Shown: positions 22,128 through 31,459, counted from the stretch's first letter. The stretch is 64,000 nucleotides of DNA from Myxococcales bacterium (GCA_016720595.1 JADKKI010000004.1:124001-188000); one strand, 5' to 3'. A program made the numbers and translations. The notes: generated by a model not told the origin, from the sequence alone.

Positions 22128-23740
22128 GACACGGCTCCTTCGACGATGATCCCGTCGCTGGGGGCGCCCCAGCCGATCGGTGCGGTCTGTGCGGTGACGG
22201 CGGGCTCGGGCGAGCTGCCCATCGCGAGCTGCATGATCGCGAGCTGGGTGACCTCCTCGCGAGCCAGCGAGCCGGCGAGCCGGCCCTCCCGGAGGACGAG
22301 CACGCGATCGGCGAGCCGCACGACCTCGGGGAGATCCGAGGACGCGAGCAGGACGGCGTGACCGCGTGCGGTCAGCTCCTCGATCAGCCGGTAGATCTCC
22401 GCCTTGGCGCCGACGTCGACGCCGCGGGTCGGCTCGTCGAGCAGGAGCACGCGCGGTGCGCGCTCGAGCCACTTGCCGATCACGACCTTCTGCTGATTGC
22501 CGCCGGACAAGGTCGCGACCTCGGCGCCCAGACCGGGCACCTTGATCGAGAGGTCGCGAGAACGATCGAGCGCTCGGCGCTCGGCGCGGGCGGCGTCGAT
22601 CACGCCGAACGTCGAGAGCTCGCCGAGCGAACACAGCACGAGGTTCTCGGCGACCGTGCCGCCGAGGACGAGGCCCGCACCCTTGCGGTCTTCGGGGACC
22701 AGCGCGATCCCGGCGGCGATCGCCTGCGCGGGCGATCGCAGGGCCGCGGGCTGGCCGCCGACCTTGATCGCGCCGCTGACCGCGCTGCGCGCGATCCCGA
22801 ACAGCGCCGAGAGCGTAGCGGTTCGGCCGGCACCCATCGCGCCCGCGAGCGCGACGACCTCGCCTGCGTGCACGGTGAACGAGAGATCCTCGACGACCGC
22901 GCGACCGGGCAGGGCCGGGTGGGCGACGCGGAGCCCCGTGACCTCGAGCATGGCAGCGCCGAGCTGCGCGCCGCGCTCCTTGCGCGCGTGGACGTCGCCG
23001 AGGTCCTTGCCGGTCATCAGCGCGACGATCTCGTCGGCGGGCGCGCTCCCGGGGCGGACGCCGACCAGCTCGCCATCGCGCATCACCGCCACGCGATCAC
23101 ACAGCGCCGCGATCTCCTCGAGGCGATGCGAGATGTAGATGAAGGCCGTGCCGCGGCTGGTGCGCGCGCGGACGAGCGTGAACAGACGATCGATCTCCTG
23201 GGACGTCAGCGCGGCGGTCGGCTCGTCGAGGATGATCACGCGGGCGTCGTCGGCGAGCGCGCGCGCGATCTCGAGGATCTGCTGGATCCCGACGCCGAGG
23301 TGCCCGGCGGGGGTGGTGAGATCGATCGCCGCGGCCTCGGCCCCGAGCACCTCACGGAGCATGTCCCTCGCCATCGCCTCGGCGCGCACGCGATCGACCA
23401 CGCCGAACCGCGTGGGCTCGCGCCCCATCACGAGGTTCTCGGCGACCGTCATCTCCGGGATCAGCGCGAGCTCCTGGTGCACGACGGCGATGCCTGCGCG
23501 GCGCGCGTCGCGCGTGCTGCGGAACGTCTGTGTCACGCCATCGACGAGCACGTCGCCGGCGTAGCTGCCGCGGGGATAGACCCCGCCGAGGATCTTGATC
23601 AGGGTCGACTTGCCTGCGCCGTTCTCGCCGACCAGGCCAAGCACCTGGCCGGCCTCGATCGTCAGCGAGACGTCGTGGAGCGCCCGGACGCCGGGGAACT
23701 CCTTGCCGATCGAGCGGAGTGCGATCGTGCCCGGAGTCAC
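22124..23740 (-). CDS. xylG: sugar ABC transporter ATPase, two nucleotide-binding domains (XylG/RbsA type)
   Basis: 538 residues in the double-domain CUT2 layout. Domain 1 has Walker A GENGAGKST (38-46), the signature LGVGIQQILEIARAL and Walker B VIILDEPTAAL. Domain 2 has the degenerate P-loop GAMGAGRTA, the signature LSGGNQQK and LLLDEPTRGVDVGAK. As in this family, the second P-loop has Arg in place of Lys, so one site probably hydrolyses poorly. GTG start at 23740 with a GGAGGG site, overlapping the GH15 stop by 4 bp. Confidence 0.9.
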   Translation of the reverse strand: MTPGTIALRSIGKEFPGVRALHDVSLTIEAGQVLGLVGENGAGKSTLIKILGGVYPRGSYAGDVLVDGVTQTFRSTRDARRAGIAVVHQELALIPEMTVAENLVMGREPTRFGVVDRVRAEAMARDMLREVLGAEAAAIDLTTPAGHLGVGIQQILEIARALADDARVIILDEPTAALTSQEIDRLFTLVRARTSRGTAFIYISHRLEEIAALCDRVAVMRDGELVGVRPGSAPADEIVALMTGKDLGDVHARKERGAQLGAAMLEVTGLRVAHPALPGRAVVEDLSFTVHAGEVVALAGAMGAGRTATLSALFGIARSAVSGAIKVGGQPAALRSPAQAIAAGIALVPEDRKGAGLVLGGTVAENLVLCSLGELSTFGVIDAARAERRALDRSRDLSIKVPGLGAEVATLSGGNQQKVVIGKWLERAPRVLLLDEPTRGVDVGAKAEIYRLIEELTARGHAVLLASSDLPEVVRLADRVLVLREGRLAGSLAREEVTQLAIMQLAMGSSPEPAVTAQTAPIGWGAPSDGIIVEGAVS

Positions 23741-26019
23741 GCGACCCTCCGGCGGCGACGGCGCACGATCACGAGGCCGACGATCGCGAACATCACGGCA
23801 TTGCCGGCCGAGCCGGGGCCGCCCTGACAGGCGCACGCCACGCCCGTCCGCGGGTCGCCCTCGCCACCACCGCCGCCAGGTCCGGTCCCACCATCGGGGT
23901 ACTGGCCGGGGTCGAACTCGCCGCAGTCGGAGTGCTCGAAGGCGAGCGCGCGATCGAGGAGCGTCATCTGGTACGCGCCGGCGCCGTACCCGACCATCGG
24001 GATGCTCCCCGAGTACGCGCCGATCTGGCCGCTCGACGTCCGCGTGTTGTACAGCTCGGGTAGCAGGTCGTTGTTGACCGAGGCCTGCGCCGTCACCCAG
24101 CCGAGCAGCTGGTCGGCCTTGTCGGCCTTGTCCGCGCGACGGAACGCCGCGGAGGCGCGGAGGTCGATCAGGATCCACTCGTCGGTGTCGTACTGGTCCT
24201 GCGAGCCCTCGAGGCGCTTGTAGCCACCCGCGGGCGTCTGCAGGAACGACATCGCATCGAGCGTGGCGCGCGAGACCGGATCATTCGCGGGGATCAGGTC
24301 CCAGGTGATCGCCTCCACGGTGGAGCCATCGCGGTAGTTCGCGCCCTGCGCGAGGCGCTCGAGCGAGCCGGCGAGGACCCGCGAGGAATCGATGAACAGC
24401 GTCGCGATCGTGGCCTTGGCCTTCTCGGCGAGCCCGCGATAGCGCTCCACGTCCTCCATCCGGTTCGCGCGGCGCGCCAGGGTCGCCATGTCGCAGAAGC
24501 CGCGGGCCGCGGTGGCCGTGGTGTAGAGGAAGTGCTGGCGATTGCCGTGATGGACCTCCCAGATCGAGGAGTCGGCCATCGCCATGCCGGCGGTCTCCAT
24601 GTTCTTCGCGAGCGGCTCGGCGACGCCCTCGCGGATCGCGTCGTAGACGGTATCGCCCTTCTTCGTGGTCTCGGTGAGCCACGCGAAGTCGCTGCTGGCA
24701 TCGACGTACTGGCGAGCGGCCCACATGTACAGGCCCCAGCCATCGGTCTCGATGTTGCGCGTCGGCGACCCGGAGTAGTCGGCCTCCTCCTCGCCGTCGC
24801 CGAAGTAGCGCACGGTGGAGATCCGATATCCGTCCGCGTTGTTGACGTACGACGGGAACTTTCCCGCGTCGGCATCGAGGAAGAAGTTGAGGCCGGCCTT
24901 CGCCATGTCGACGTGACCGGAGCGCGCCATCGCCGACAACGCATACGTCGCGTCGCGGACCCAGCCCGTGTGCCAGCCGCCGGGCGGGAGGCTCGCGAGC
25001 ACCATGCCGTGGTTCTTGCGGCGCGGGCTGTCCTGGTAGCTCTCGCGGATCTGCGCCATCCGCAGCACGATCTCCGACTGCCGCCAGATCGCCGTCTCGG
25101 TCGCGTCGAGCCCGGCGACGGGCGGCTTGCGCCACGCCTCGACCTCGGCGAGCACGTCGGTGTACAGCACGTCGGCGGTGCGGCCGGCGAGGAACGTCGA
25201 CCACGCCTGCGCGACCGCCGCCCCGTTGCCGTCGGCATCGAACACCAGCGCGACGCCCCACCACTTGCTGGTGCCCGGAGCGATCGTGCCGAGGTCCTTC
25301 TGGAACGCCTGCTTCTTGTCGCTGCCGTTGCAGGTCGGGGTGGCGGTCAAGCCGGCCCCCGCGGTGACGCTCGTGAATGCGGTGTCCGCGCAGCTCGCCA
25401 CGTCGGCGCCGCCGATCGGTGCGTAGATCATCGTGCCGCCACCCGGCCCGGTCTCCGTGGCGACGGTGCCGTCCCAGGCGATCGCCTCGCCGTTGGAGCC
25501 GGGCTCGTCGGGATTGGGGGCAGAGCCGAGCTTGAAGTTGTGGATCGCGTACGCGGTCACCGGCTGCGCGGAGGCGCCGGTGTTCGTGACCTTCAACAGC
25601 ATCACGAGGCTGTTGCCGGAGAACCCGAACGGGGACACCAGGAACGTCTCCGTGGTGACGCCACCGAACGCCACCGACGAGCGGATCATGTTCGATTGGT
25701 CGACGTAGCCGACCTCGCTCGGCGCACGGCCACCGAGCCAGCCCGCGGATCCGCCGGCCTTGATCCCGAAGTAGGTGTCGAAGGCGAGGTTGCGCCGGAC
25801 GATCCCCTCGCCATCCGGGTTCTGGGGATTCGCGCGGAGGAACCGGTAGGGGCGCTCGAGGAAGTGCTTGATCGCGTTCGCGCTGGTATCGAACACGCTG
25901 AACCCGAAGCCGTTGCCGGTGACGAGGTAGCGGAACGAGGCCACCGGCTCGACGGCCTCGGCCGGGCGCGCGGAGGCCAGGACGAGGAGGGCGAGGGCAG
26001 GGAGCAGGCGCCTGGACAC
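23737..26019 (-). CDS. GH15-type glucoamylase/glucodextranase-like enzyme with MYXO-CTERM-like tail
   Basis: 760 residues: a signal peptide (LLPALALLVLASARPAEA), an N-terminal beta-rich domain (about 25-330) and an (alpha/alpha)6-type catalytic part with GWHTGWVRDATYALSAM (about 350) and IWEVHHGNRQHFLYTTA (about 480), where the Glu is the likely general acid of GH15 enzymes. GH15 members release glucose from alpha-1,4/1,6 glucans. After a Pro/Gly linker the C-terminus is ACACQGGPGSAG, a hydrophobic helix and six Arg, matching MYXO-CTERM surface-anchoring tails. Start GTG 26019 is chosen for the signal peptide; the open frame extends further. First gene of the importer operon. Confidence 0.82.
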   Translation of the reverse strand: MSRRLLPALALLVLASARPAEAVEPVASFRYLVTGNGFGFSVFDTSANAIKHFLERPYRFLRANPQNPDGEGIVRRNLAFDTYFGIKAGGSAGWLGGRAPSEVGYVDQSNMIRSSVAFGGVTTETFLVSPFGFSGNSLVMLLKVTNTGASAQPVTAYAIHNFKLGSAPNPDEPGSNGEAIAWDGTVATETGPGGGTMIYAPIGGADVASCADTAFTSVTAGAGLTATPTCNGSDKKQAFQKDLGTIAPGTSKWWGVALVFDADGNGAAVAQAWSTFLAGRTADVLYTDVLAEVEAWRKPPVAGLDATETAIWRQSEIVLRMAQIRESYQDSPRRKNHGMVLASLPPGGWHTGWVRDATYALSAMARSGHVDMAKAGLNFFLDADAGKFPSYVNNADGYRISTVRYFGDGEEEADYSGSPTRNIETDGWGLYMWAARQYVDASSDFAWLTETTKKGDTVYDAIREGVAEPLAKNMETAGMAMADSSIWEVHHGNRQHFLYTTATAARGFCDMATLARRANRMEDVERYRGLAEKAKATIATLFIDSSRVLAGSLERLAQGANYRDGSTVEAITWDLIPANDPVSRATLDAMSFLQTPAGGYKRLEGSQDQYDTDEWILIDLRASAAFRRADKADKADQLLGWVTAQASVNNDLLPELYNTRTSSGQIGAYSGSIPMVGYGAGAYQMTLLDRALAFEHSDCGEFDPGQYPDGGTGPGGGGGEGDPRTGVACACQGGPGSAGNAVMFAIVGLVIVRRRRRRVA

Positions 26020-26211
26020 GGGGTCGCGTTTTCCACGATCCGTGCCCGATCGAACCGGCCTCGGATCCCGCCCGTCGCCCGCGATTCCGGGTACCTGGGG
26101 CAGGGGGCGTCGCGAATGGCAGCACCGTCTCCGAGCCCTGACGTTTCGTTTCGCAACCGTCGAGCCGAGAGCCCGTGGGATCCGCGCGGATGTGGCCCGC
26201 CTGGCCATGGC

Positions 26212-26652
26212 ATGTCGCTTGAAGCAACACGCGGGGTGTTGCGCCTCGCTCCAATCCTGATGGTCCTCGTCGCCTGCCGTCCGCCCGGCTATGGCAAGGG
26301 GGGCGGTGGCGGCGACGATGCCGTCGAGGTGGACGCGGCGGCCGGGTCGGCCGATGCCAGCGGCGCCGATGCCGCGGCGACCTGCACCAAGGCGTTCCGG
26401 CTCGACGGGCACAGCCTCGCGAGCGCCGTGTCACTGACGGGCAGCTTCGTCAGCTGGGCGGGGACCGCGCCGCCGGCGATCCCGCTGACCAAGGGCATCG
26501 ACGGGGCGTGGACCGGCAGCTATGCGTTCGCCGCGGGCATGCACCAGTACAAGTACATCGTGGACACCTCGTGGATCCCAGATCCCACGAACCCCAACAC
26601 GATCGATGACGGCTTCGGCGGAACCAACAGCGTCATCACCTGCGTCCCCTGA
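26212..26652 (+). CDS. lipoprotein with CBM48/AMPK-type glycogen-binding domain
   Basis: 146 residues with a lipoprotein signal (LMVLVAC, Cys22), a Gly/Asp/Ala linker, then a single small beta-domain (about 62-146) with the CBM48/AMPK-beta pattern: VSLTGSFVSWAG, then DGAWTGSY, then MHQYKYIVDTSWIPDPTNPN. In known families the Trp and Lys/Tyr of this pattern contact alpha-glucan chains. It is divergent from the GH15 operon (192 bp between starts), which suggests surface capture of starch or glycogen for that system. Three Cys (the lipidated one, one near residue 53 and one near the C-terminus) are present. Confidence 0.75.
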   Translation: MSLEATRGVLRLAPILMVLVACRPPGYGKGGGGGDDAVEVDAAAGSADASGADAAATCTKAFRLDGHSLASAVSLTGSFVSWAGTAPPAIPLTKGIDGAWTGSYAFAAGMHQYKYIVDTSWIPDPTNPNTIDDGFGGTNSVITCVP

Positions 26653-26661
26653 GCCAGCGCG

Positions 26662-27162
26662 CTACGGCACGGGCGCGAAGCTGTCGCACTCGCACACCGA
26701 CGCGTAGTGGTCGAGCATGCAGTCCTTGTTGTCGAGCTGTCCGGTTTCATCGATCCACAGGCAGTGCTGCGTGCCGATGTTGTTCGGCTGACCCGATAGC
26801 CATGGCGGAGCCGTCGATGGCGGCCACGGCGTGGGCTCCTTTGTGATCGGTCGGAACAGCGAGTCGGTCTCGTTGTCCGTGTGGCCGAGCCAGCACTCGA
26901 GGCCGAGCGACGCATGGATCGCCGTGAACTCCGCCTCGTTGCTGAGGACGGCGAGATGGATCTGTCCTTCACCAGGGTTGTGGAGCGCTTCGCACGCGGC
27001 CTCGGCGTCTGGCCACGTCAGTCGGTTCGGGTTGCGGAGATACGAGCCGCCCGCGATCGGCATGAACGTCGGCGGGCAGGTCGGCGCCGGGTTCTCGAAG
27101 TCGAACACCTGATCGCAGCCCGTGAGGGTCGCGAGCAACGCGACGAGTGCGAGGCGCGCCAT
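26662..27162 (-). CDS. lipoprotein with C-type lectin-like domain
   Basis: 166 residues. The ATG at 27162 gives ALVALLATLTGC (lipid Cys16). The rest is one C-type lectin-like fold: CPPTFMPI, the helix TWPDAEAACEAL, CWLGHTDNETD, PPWLSGQPNN (in place of the Ca2+-site EPN) and CLWIDETGQLDNKDC, ending VCEC. Six Cys lie in positions fitting the family's disulfides. It would bind a glycan or protein at the cell surface; the ligand is unknown. TAGGCT lies 8 nt upstream of the start. Confidence 0.78.
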   Translation of the reverse strand: MARLALVALLATLTGCDQVFDFENPAPTCPPTFMPIAGGSYLRNPNRLTWPDAEAACEALHNPGEGQIHLAVLSNEAEFTAIHASLGLECWLGHTDNETDSLFRPITKEPTPWPPSTAPPWLSGQPNNIGTQHCLWIDETGQLDNKDCMLDHYASVCECDSFAPVP

Positions 27163-27170
27163 GAGTGTGC

Positions 27171-27176
27171 AGCCTA
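27171..27176 (-). promoter_or_regulatory. candidate -10 (TAGGCT), near-leaderless
   Basis: TAGGCT on the minus strand ends 8 nt before the ATG at 27162. Confidence 0.4.
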
Positions 27177-27328
27177 CAACGTTTGTGCGCGTCGCCCCCA
27201 CACAAGTTCCGAGTCCCCGTGAGGCACCGCATCGCCTGCATCTCGATCCTGCCGCCGCGCCAGGTCTGCGCGAACGAGCACCCGATCGACACGAGATCGC
27301 GGGCACTCTTCTTGATGGGCTTCCTCAG

Positions 27329-30316
27329 ATGCCGCGAGGGATGCCGCTGCTCTTCGGAGTCCTGTGGGTGTTCTCCGCATGTGGCGATTCGCCGCCGGGG
27401 CGGACGTACTTCGAGCGAACGATCCAGCCGATCCTGATCCAGCGCTGCGCGGTCGGAAGCGCGGGTTGTCACGCGACCAACCCCGACGATCCGTACCAGT
27501 TCGCGGCGGGGAACCTCGACGTCACCTCGTTCGAGGCGATCCAGAAGCGGCGCGATGTGCTGACCGCGTTTGGTGCGTATCCGCAGCCGTTGCTGCTGAT
27601 CAAGGCGGTGGGGCCCAAGCTGAAGATGCCGTACGGGACGCTCGCCGATGGCACGACGCCACAGTTCGTGAACATCGATGTGCAGCACTCGGGGGGCGCG
27701 CTGATCGAGGTGGGCTCCGACGCCTACTTCACCCTCCAGGCCTGGCTCGATAACGGGGCGACCGAGAACGGGCTCAAGCCCGCGACGCCGCCGCAGACCG
27801 GGAAAGGCAGCTGCTCGACCTCGGTGCCCCCGGGCTTCAACCGCGCGGGGTTCGTGAACACGCCGCAGCGCCAGATGTTCTTCGATGCCTACAAGGCGAG
27901 CGTCCAGCCAGTGTTCGCGCGCCACAACTGCGCCGCCGGAAACTGCCACGGCGCGCCGCAATCGGACTTCTACATCACGTGCGGCAACGACGACGATCAG
28001 CTCGCCTTCAACTTCAGCCAGGCGTGGTCGTTCGTGAACGCGCCGGTCGATGATTCTCAGCTGCTGCGCGTGCCGCTCGCGGTCAGCGCAGGTGGGCGCG
28101 GGCACACCGGTGGCGACCAGTTCTCGAGCTCGGGCGACGCCGACTTCGCGGCGATCAAGACCTGGGCGTCGAGCGTGGGCGTGCTCCCGTTCGCGAACGG
28201 CGATCCGGCGAAGCAGTTCTTCCAGGACCGCGTCCAGCCGATCCTGCTGCAGCGCGGTTGCTCGTTCCAGGCGTGCCACAGCCCGCAGGCGACCAACGAT
28301 CTCAAGCTGCGGAGCGGCACTCCGGGGTTCTTCTCGGCGGTCGCGCTCGACAAGAACTACGACCTCCTGAAGCGCGAGTTCATGGCGATGGAGTTCCCCG
28401 ATGCGCGTCGCAGCCGCGCCGTGGCCAAGACGATCCTCAAGGACGATCCGATGCGCGTACCGCTCCCGCAGGTCGGTGGGATCGCCCACCGCGGCGGCTC
28501 GGTCCTCGAAGATCAGGATGGCCCGACGGGCTCGGGTGCGGATCCAGCCGACTGCGGCCCGTACGTCGCCGGCACCTCGAGTCCGTTCTGCACGATCCAG
28601 GAGTGGGTGCGGATCGAGCGGCTGGCGCTCGCGGGGCAGGTCACCCCGATGAATGACAACGACCCGATCGACATCGTGTACATCGAGCGCGCGACCCTTC
28701 CCACCGCGGGTCGGCTCGAGTTCGACACGTTCCAGGGCGGCGCCGATCTCAAGCGCGTGACGACGCGGTTCGTCGGGTCCGGCCAGCAGCTCCAGCCGGT
28801 GAGCGGCGCGGCAGGCGTCTCACTCCTCGGCGGTTGCGGCCTCGGCGCGAGCCCCGACGTCCAGGCGCCCGACGTCGCGAACGACGGTACCCGCGTGGCG
28901 TTCGCAGCGCGCGCCAGTGCGAGCGAGCCGCTCGGCGTGTTCGTGGTGAACATCGGGACGGGCACGTGCACGCGGATCACCCCGATGGCACCCGACTCGA
29001 ATGGGCTCAAGGTCCACGACTTCGATCCGGCGTGGGCACCCGATGGCAACTGGCTGGTGTTCGCGTCGACGCGCGGCAAGGCAGGAGCCACGCGCTCGCG
29101 GCAGCGGTTCCTGCCGCAATCCGATCTGTGGCGGGTGGCGATCAGCGGGACCGCGGCCTCGGGTCCGCCCGAGCAGATGACGTTCCTCTCGAACTCCGAG
29201 ATCGGCCCGCAGTTCATGCGCGAGGGTCGCGTGACGATGACGACCGAGAAGGTCAGCGACGGCTTCTATCAGCTGTCGGGTCGCCGTCTCAACTGGGACC
29301 TGACCGACTACCACCCGCTGCTGGCCCAGCGGAAGGACTCGCCCTACGCCGACCTCGCCGATCCGTCGGCGACGCGACCTTCGATCGGGTACTCCTCGGC
29401 GACCGACATCCGCGAGGGCGTCGACGGTAGCTTCCTCACGATCCTGTCGAACACCGGACCTGCGGGTGTGCCCGCGACACCCGGTGCGGCCGGCGCGCTC
29501 GCGGTGTTCAACCGGAGCATCGGCCCGTTCGAGCAGGGGCGCACGGAGCTGGGCTACCTGCACTCGTTGAAGATCCTCGATGCGTCACCCGTGTACCGCG
29601 GTCCGGTGTCGCTGCCCGACGGCACGATCATGGTGTCGCGGCAGGTCGGTGGGAGCTTCGAGATCGTCTCGGTGAACCCGCGCAACCCGGCCGACGTCCG
29701 CACCCTCATCACCGGCGCGGGCAGCAGGGTCGATGCGCAGCTCGTGTACAAGTATCCGGCCCGGGTGCTGTACCTGAACCGTCGCCAGCTCGTGTTCGGC
29801 GGATCGATCGGCGACGACAAGACGAAGTCGGTCGTCCACATGCCGAACGCACCGCTGCTGTTCACGCTGCTGACCGGCAACCTCCGTCGCGGTCGTCCCG
29901 TGGATGCGTTCCGCGCGGCGCGGTCGATCGTGGTCTACGGCGAGGAGTCATGTCCACCGACCGGGTGCTCGCCCAACGTCAACGGCGTGTATCAGAACCG
30001 GCCGGCGCTCGGCCGCGTCGCGCTCGCCGACGACGGCTCGATGAAGGCCGAGCTACCTCCGCAGCGCGGCCTGGTGTTCGAGCTGCAGGACGCCGACCAC
30101 AAGCCGCTGATCACGATGACCGAGGAGCACCAGCTCGGGCCCGGCGAGAACATCACGCTCGGGATCGCCGAGCCGCTGTTCGATGCGGTGTGCGGAGGCT
30201 GTCACGGCTCGATCAGCGGCAGCGAGCTCGACGTCCGGGTCACCCCCGACGCGCTGACCGGTGCCTCGGCGTCGAGCTCGGCGACCAAGCCGGCGAGTCT
30301 CCCCGAGGCACCATAG
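27329..30316 (+). CDS. HzsA-like multihaem lipoprotein with PD40-type propeller segment
   Basis: 995 residues from the ATG at 27329, with a lipoprotein signal (LWVFSAC, Cys18). Four candidate haem-attachment motifs are visible: C40-x6-C47-H48, C201-x4-C206-H207, C311-x4-C316-H317 and a canonical C955-GG-C958-H959. Between them a beta-propeller-like section carries a TolB/PD40 motif (FDPAWAPDGNWLVFASTRG, about 563-581). The order cytochrome domain, propeller, terminal CXXCH resembles proteins related to hydrazine synthase subunit alpha. Myxococcota are not anammox organisms, so the role is more likely extracytoplasmic electron transfer or an unknown redox reaction. Divergent from the lectin lipoprotein, with 166 bp between starts. 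Confidence 0.72.
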   Translation: MPRGMPLLFGVLWVFSACGDSPPGRTYFERTIQPILIQRCAVGSAGCHATNPDDPYQFAAGNLDVTSFEAIQKRRDVLTAFGAYPQPLLLIKAVGPKLKMPYGTLADGTTPQFVNIDVQHSGGALIEVGSDAYFTLQAWLDNGATENGLKPATPPQTGKGSCSTSVPPGFNRAGFVNTPQRQMFFDAYKASVQPVFARHNCAAGNCHGAPQSDFYITCGNDDDQLAFNFSQAWSFVNAPVDDSQLLRVPLAVSAGGRGHTGGDQFSSSGDADFAAIKTWASSVGVLPFANGDPAKQFFQDRVQPILLQRGCSFQACHSPQATNDLKLRSGTPGFFSAVALDKNYDLLKREFMAMEFPDARRSRAVAKTILKDDPMRVPLPQVGGIAHRGGSVLEDQDGPTGSGADPADCGPYVAGTSSPFCTIQEWVRIERLALAGQVTPMNDNDPIDIVYIERATLPTAGRLEFDTFQGGADLKRVTTRFVGSGQQLQPVSGAAGVSLLGGCGLGASPDVQAPDVANDGTRVAFAARASASEPLGVFVVNIGTGTCTRITPMAPDSNGLKVHDFDPAWAPDGNWLVFASTRGKAGATRSRQRFLPQSDLWRVAISGTAASGPPEQMTFLSNSEIGPQFMREGRVTMTTEKVSDGFYQLSGRRLNWDLTDYHPLLAQRKDSPYADLADPSATRPSIGYSSATDIREGVDGSFLTILSNTGPAGVPATPGAAGALAVFNRSIGPFEQGRTELGYLHSLKILDASPVYRGPVSLPDGTIMVSRQVGGSFEIVSVNPRNPADVRTLITGAGSRVDAQLVYKYPARVLYLNRRQLVFGGSIGDDKTKSVVHMPNAPLLFTLLTGNLRRGRPVDAFRAARSIVVYGEESCPPTGCSPNVNGVYQNRPALGRVALADDGSMKAELPPQRGLVFELQDADHKPLITMTEEHQLGPGENITLGIAEPLFDAVCGGCHGSISGSELDVRVTPDALTGASASSSATKPASLPEAP

Positions 30317-30335
30317 GCGCGCGTCGCGCGTGGAG

Positions 30336-30341
30336 TACAGT
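30336..30341 (+). promoter_or_regulatory. candidate -10 (TACAGT), near-leaderless
   Basis: TACAGT ends 8 nt before the ATG at 30350, the same hexamer as at 15365-15370. Confidence 0.4.
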
Positions 30342-30349
30342 CGTGGGCC

Positions 30350-31444
30350 ATGGTGTTCGAGACGCTCGCGGATGCGACCCGGCTGCTGGCGCCGTACGGC
30401 TTTGATCCTGCCGTGCAGGCCATGTTCGCGGCGCGCGCGACGCAGGCGATCGACAACACGGTTCGCGGCGCGCTGACGGCGCTGCCCCGCGAAGCGATGG
30501 CCCCGCTCCCTGCGCTCGGCACCCCGGAGCGTGCGCGCCTTCGCGACCGCGGCCTCGGGCTGATCCGGGCCGGGAAGGTCGGGGTCGTGATCCTCGCCGG
30601 CGGGATGGCCACGCGGTTCGGCGGCGTGGTGAAGGCGGTGGTCCCCGCTCTCGACGAGCTGAGCTTTCTGGAGGTCAAGCACGCCGACGTCCGCGCGCTC
30701 GGTGCGCCGGTGCCGATCCTCGTGATGTCGAGCTTCGCCACCCACACGGCGATCCGCGAGCACATCCTCCAGCAGAAGCTCGGGGGCGCGATCGACGTGT
30801 TTCCGCAGATGGTTGCCCTGCGCCTGACCCCCCAGGGCGAGCTGTATCGGGATGCCGATGGCGAGCTCTCGCCGTACGCGACGGGCCACGGTGACCTCAC
30901 GTTCGCGATGCGCAGGAGCGGTGCGCTCCAGCGGTTCCGCGATGCTGGCGGGACGACGCTGCTGATGTCCAATGTCGACAATCTCGGCGCGACCCTCGAT
31001 CCCGCGATCATCGGTCTCCACGACGAGGCCGGAGGCGCGATCACCGTCGAGGTCGTCGCCAAGGTGCCGGGAGACAAGGGCGGCGCCCCGGCGGCCCTCG
31101 ATGGCGTCCCGCAGATCATCGAGGGCTTCCGCTTCCCGTCAGGCTTCGATCAGGACTCGATCGACGTGTTCAATACCAACACGTTCGTGTTCGATGCCGC
31201 CGCGATCGATCGGGACTTCGCGCTCCCGTACTACCGCGTCGAGAAGCAGGTCGATGGCGCGAAGGTCATCCAGTTCGAGCGCCTCGCCGGCGAGCTCACG
31301 GCACAGCTCCCCGCGCGGTTCGTGCGGGTCGAACGCAGTGGGCCCGACTGTCGGTTCCTGCCGGTCAAGGACCCGGAGGAGCTCGCACGACAGCGGGCCC
31401 AGATCGCAGAGGTCGCGCGGTCCACGCGCTCGCTCCGCGGGTAG
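30350..31444 (+). CDS. UDPGP-family nucleotidyltransferase (UTP-hexose-1-phosphate uridylyltransferase-like)
   Basis: 364 residues. The nucleotide-binding loop VVILAGGMATRFGG (about 79-92) followed by a basic residue, LLMSNVDNLGATLDP (metal-binding region), EGFRFPSGFDQDSIDVFNTN and the late basic block mark the eukaryote-type UDPGP family, which makes UDP-glucose or UDP-N-acetylhexosamine from UTP. The exact sugar cannot be told. It follows the haem lipoprotein by 33 bp but has its own promoter-like hexamer. Confidence 0.78.
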   Translation: MVFETLADATRLLAPYGFDPAVQAMFAARATQAIDNTVRGALTALPREAMAPLPALGTPERARLRDRGLGLIRAGKVGVVILAGGMATRFGGVVKAVVPALDELSFLEVKHADVRALGAPVPILVMSSFATHTAIREHILQQKLGGAIDVFPQMVALRLTPQGELYRDADGELSPYATGHGDLTFAMRRSGALQRFRDAGGTTLLMSNVDNLGATLDPAIIGLHDEAGGAITVEVVAKVPGDKGGAPAALDGVPQIIEGFRFPSGFDQDSIDVFNTNTFVFDAAAIDRDFALPYYRVEKQVDGAKVIQFERLAGELTAQLPARFVRVERSGPDCRFLPVKDPEELARQRAQIAEVARSTRSLRG

Positions 31445-31459
31445 CTCGGAGCTGCCGGC

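Noticed and set aside
24532..26211. Long 5' extension of the CBM48-like lipoprotein frame
   Set aside because: The extension lies antisense to the GH15 gene and has low-complexity shadow composition; the lipoprotein signal marks the real start at 26212.
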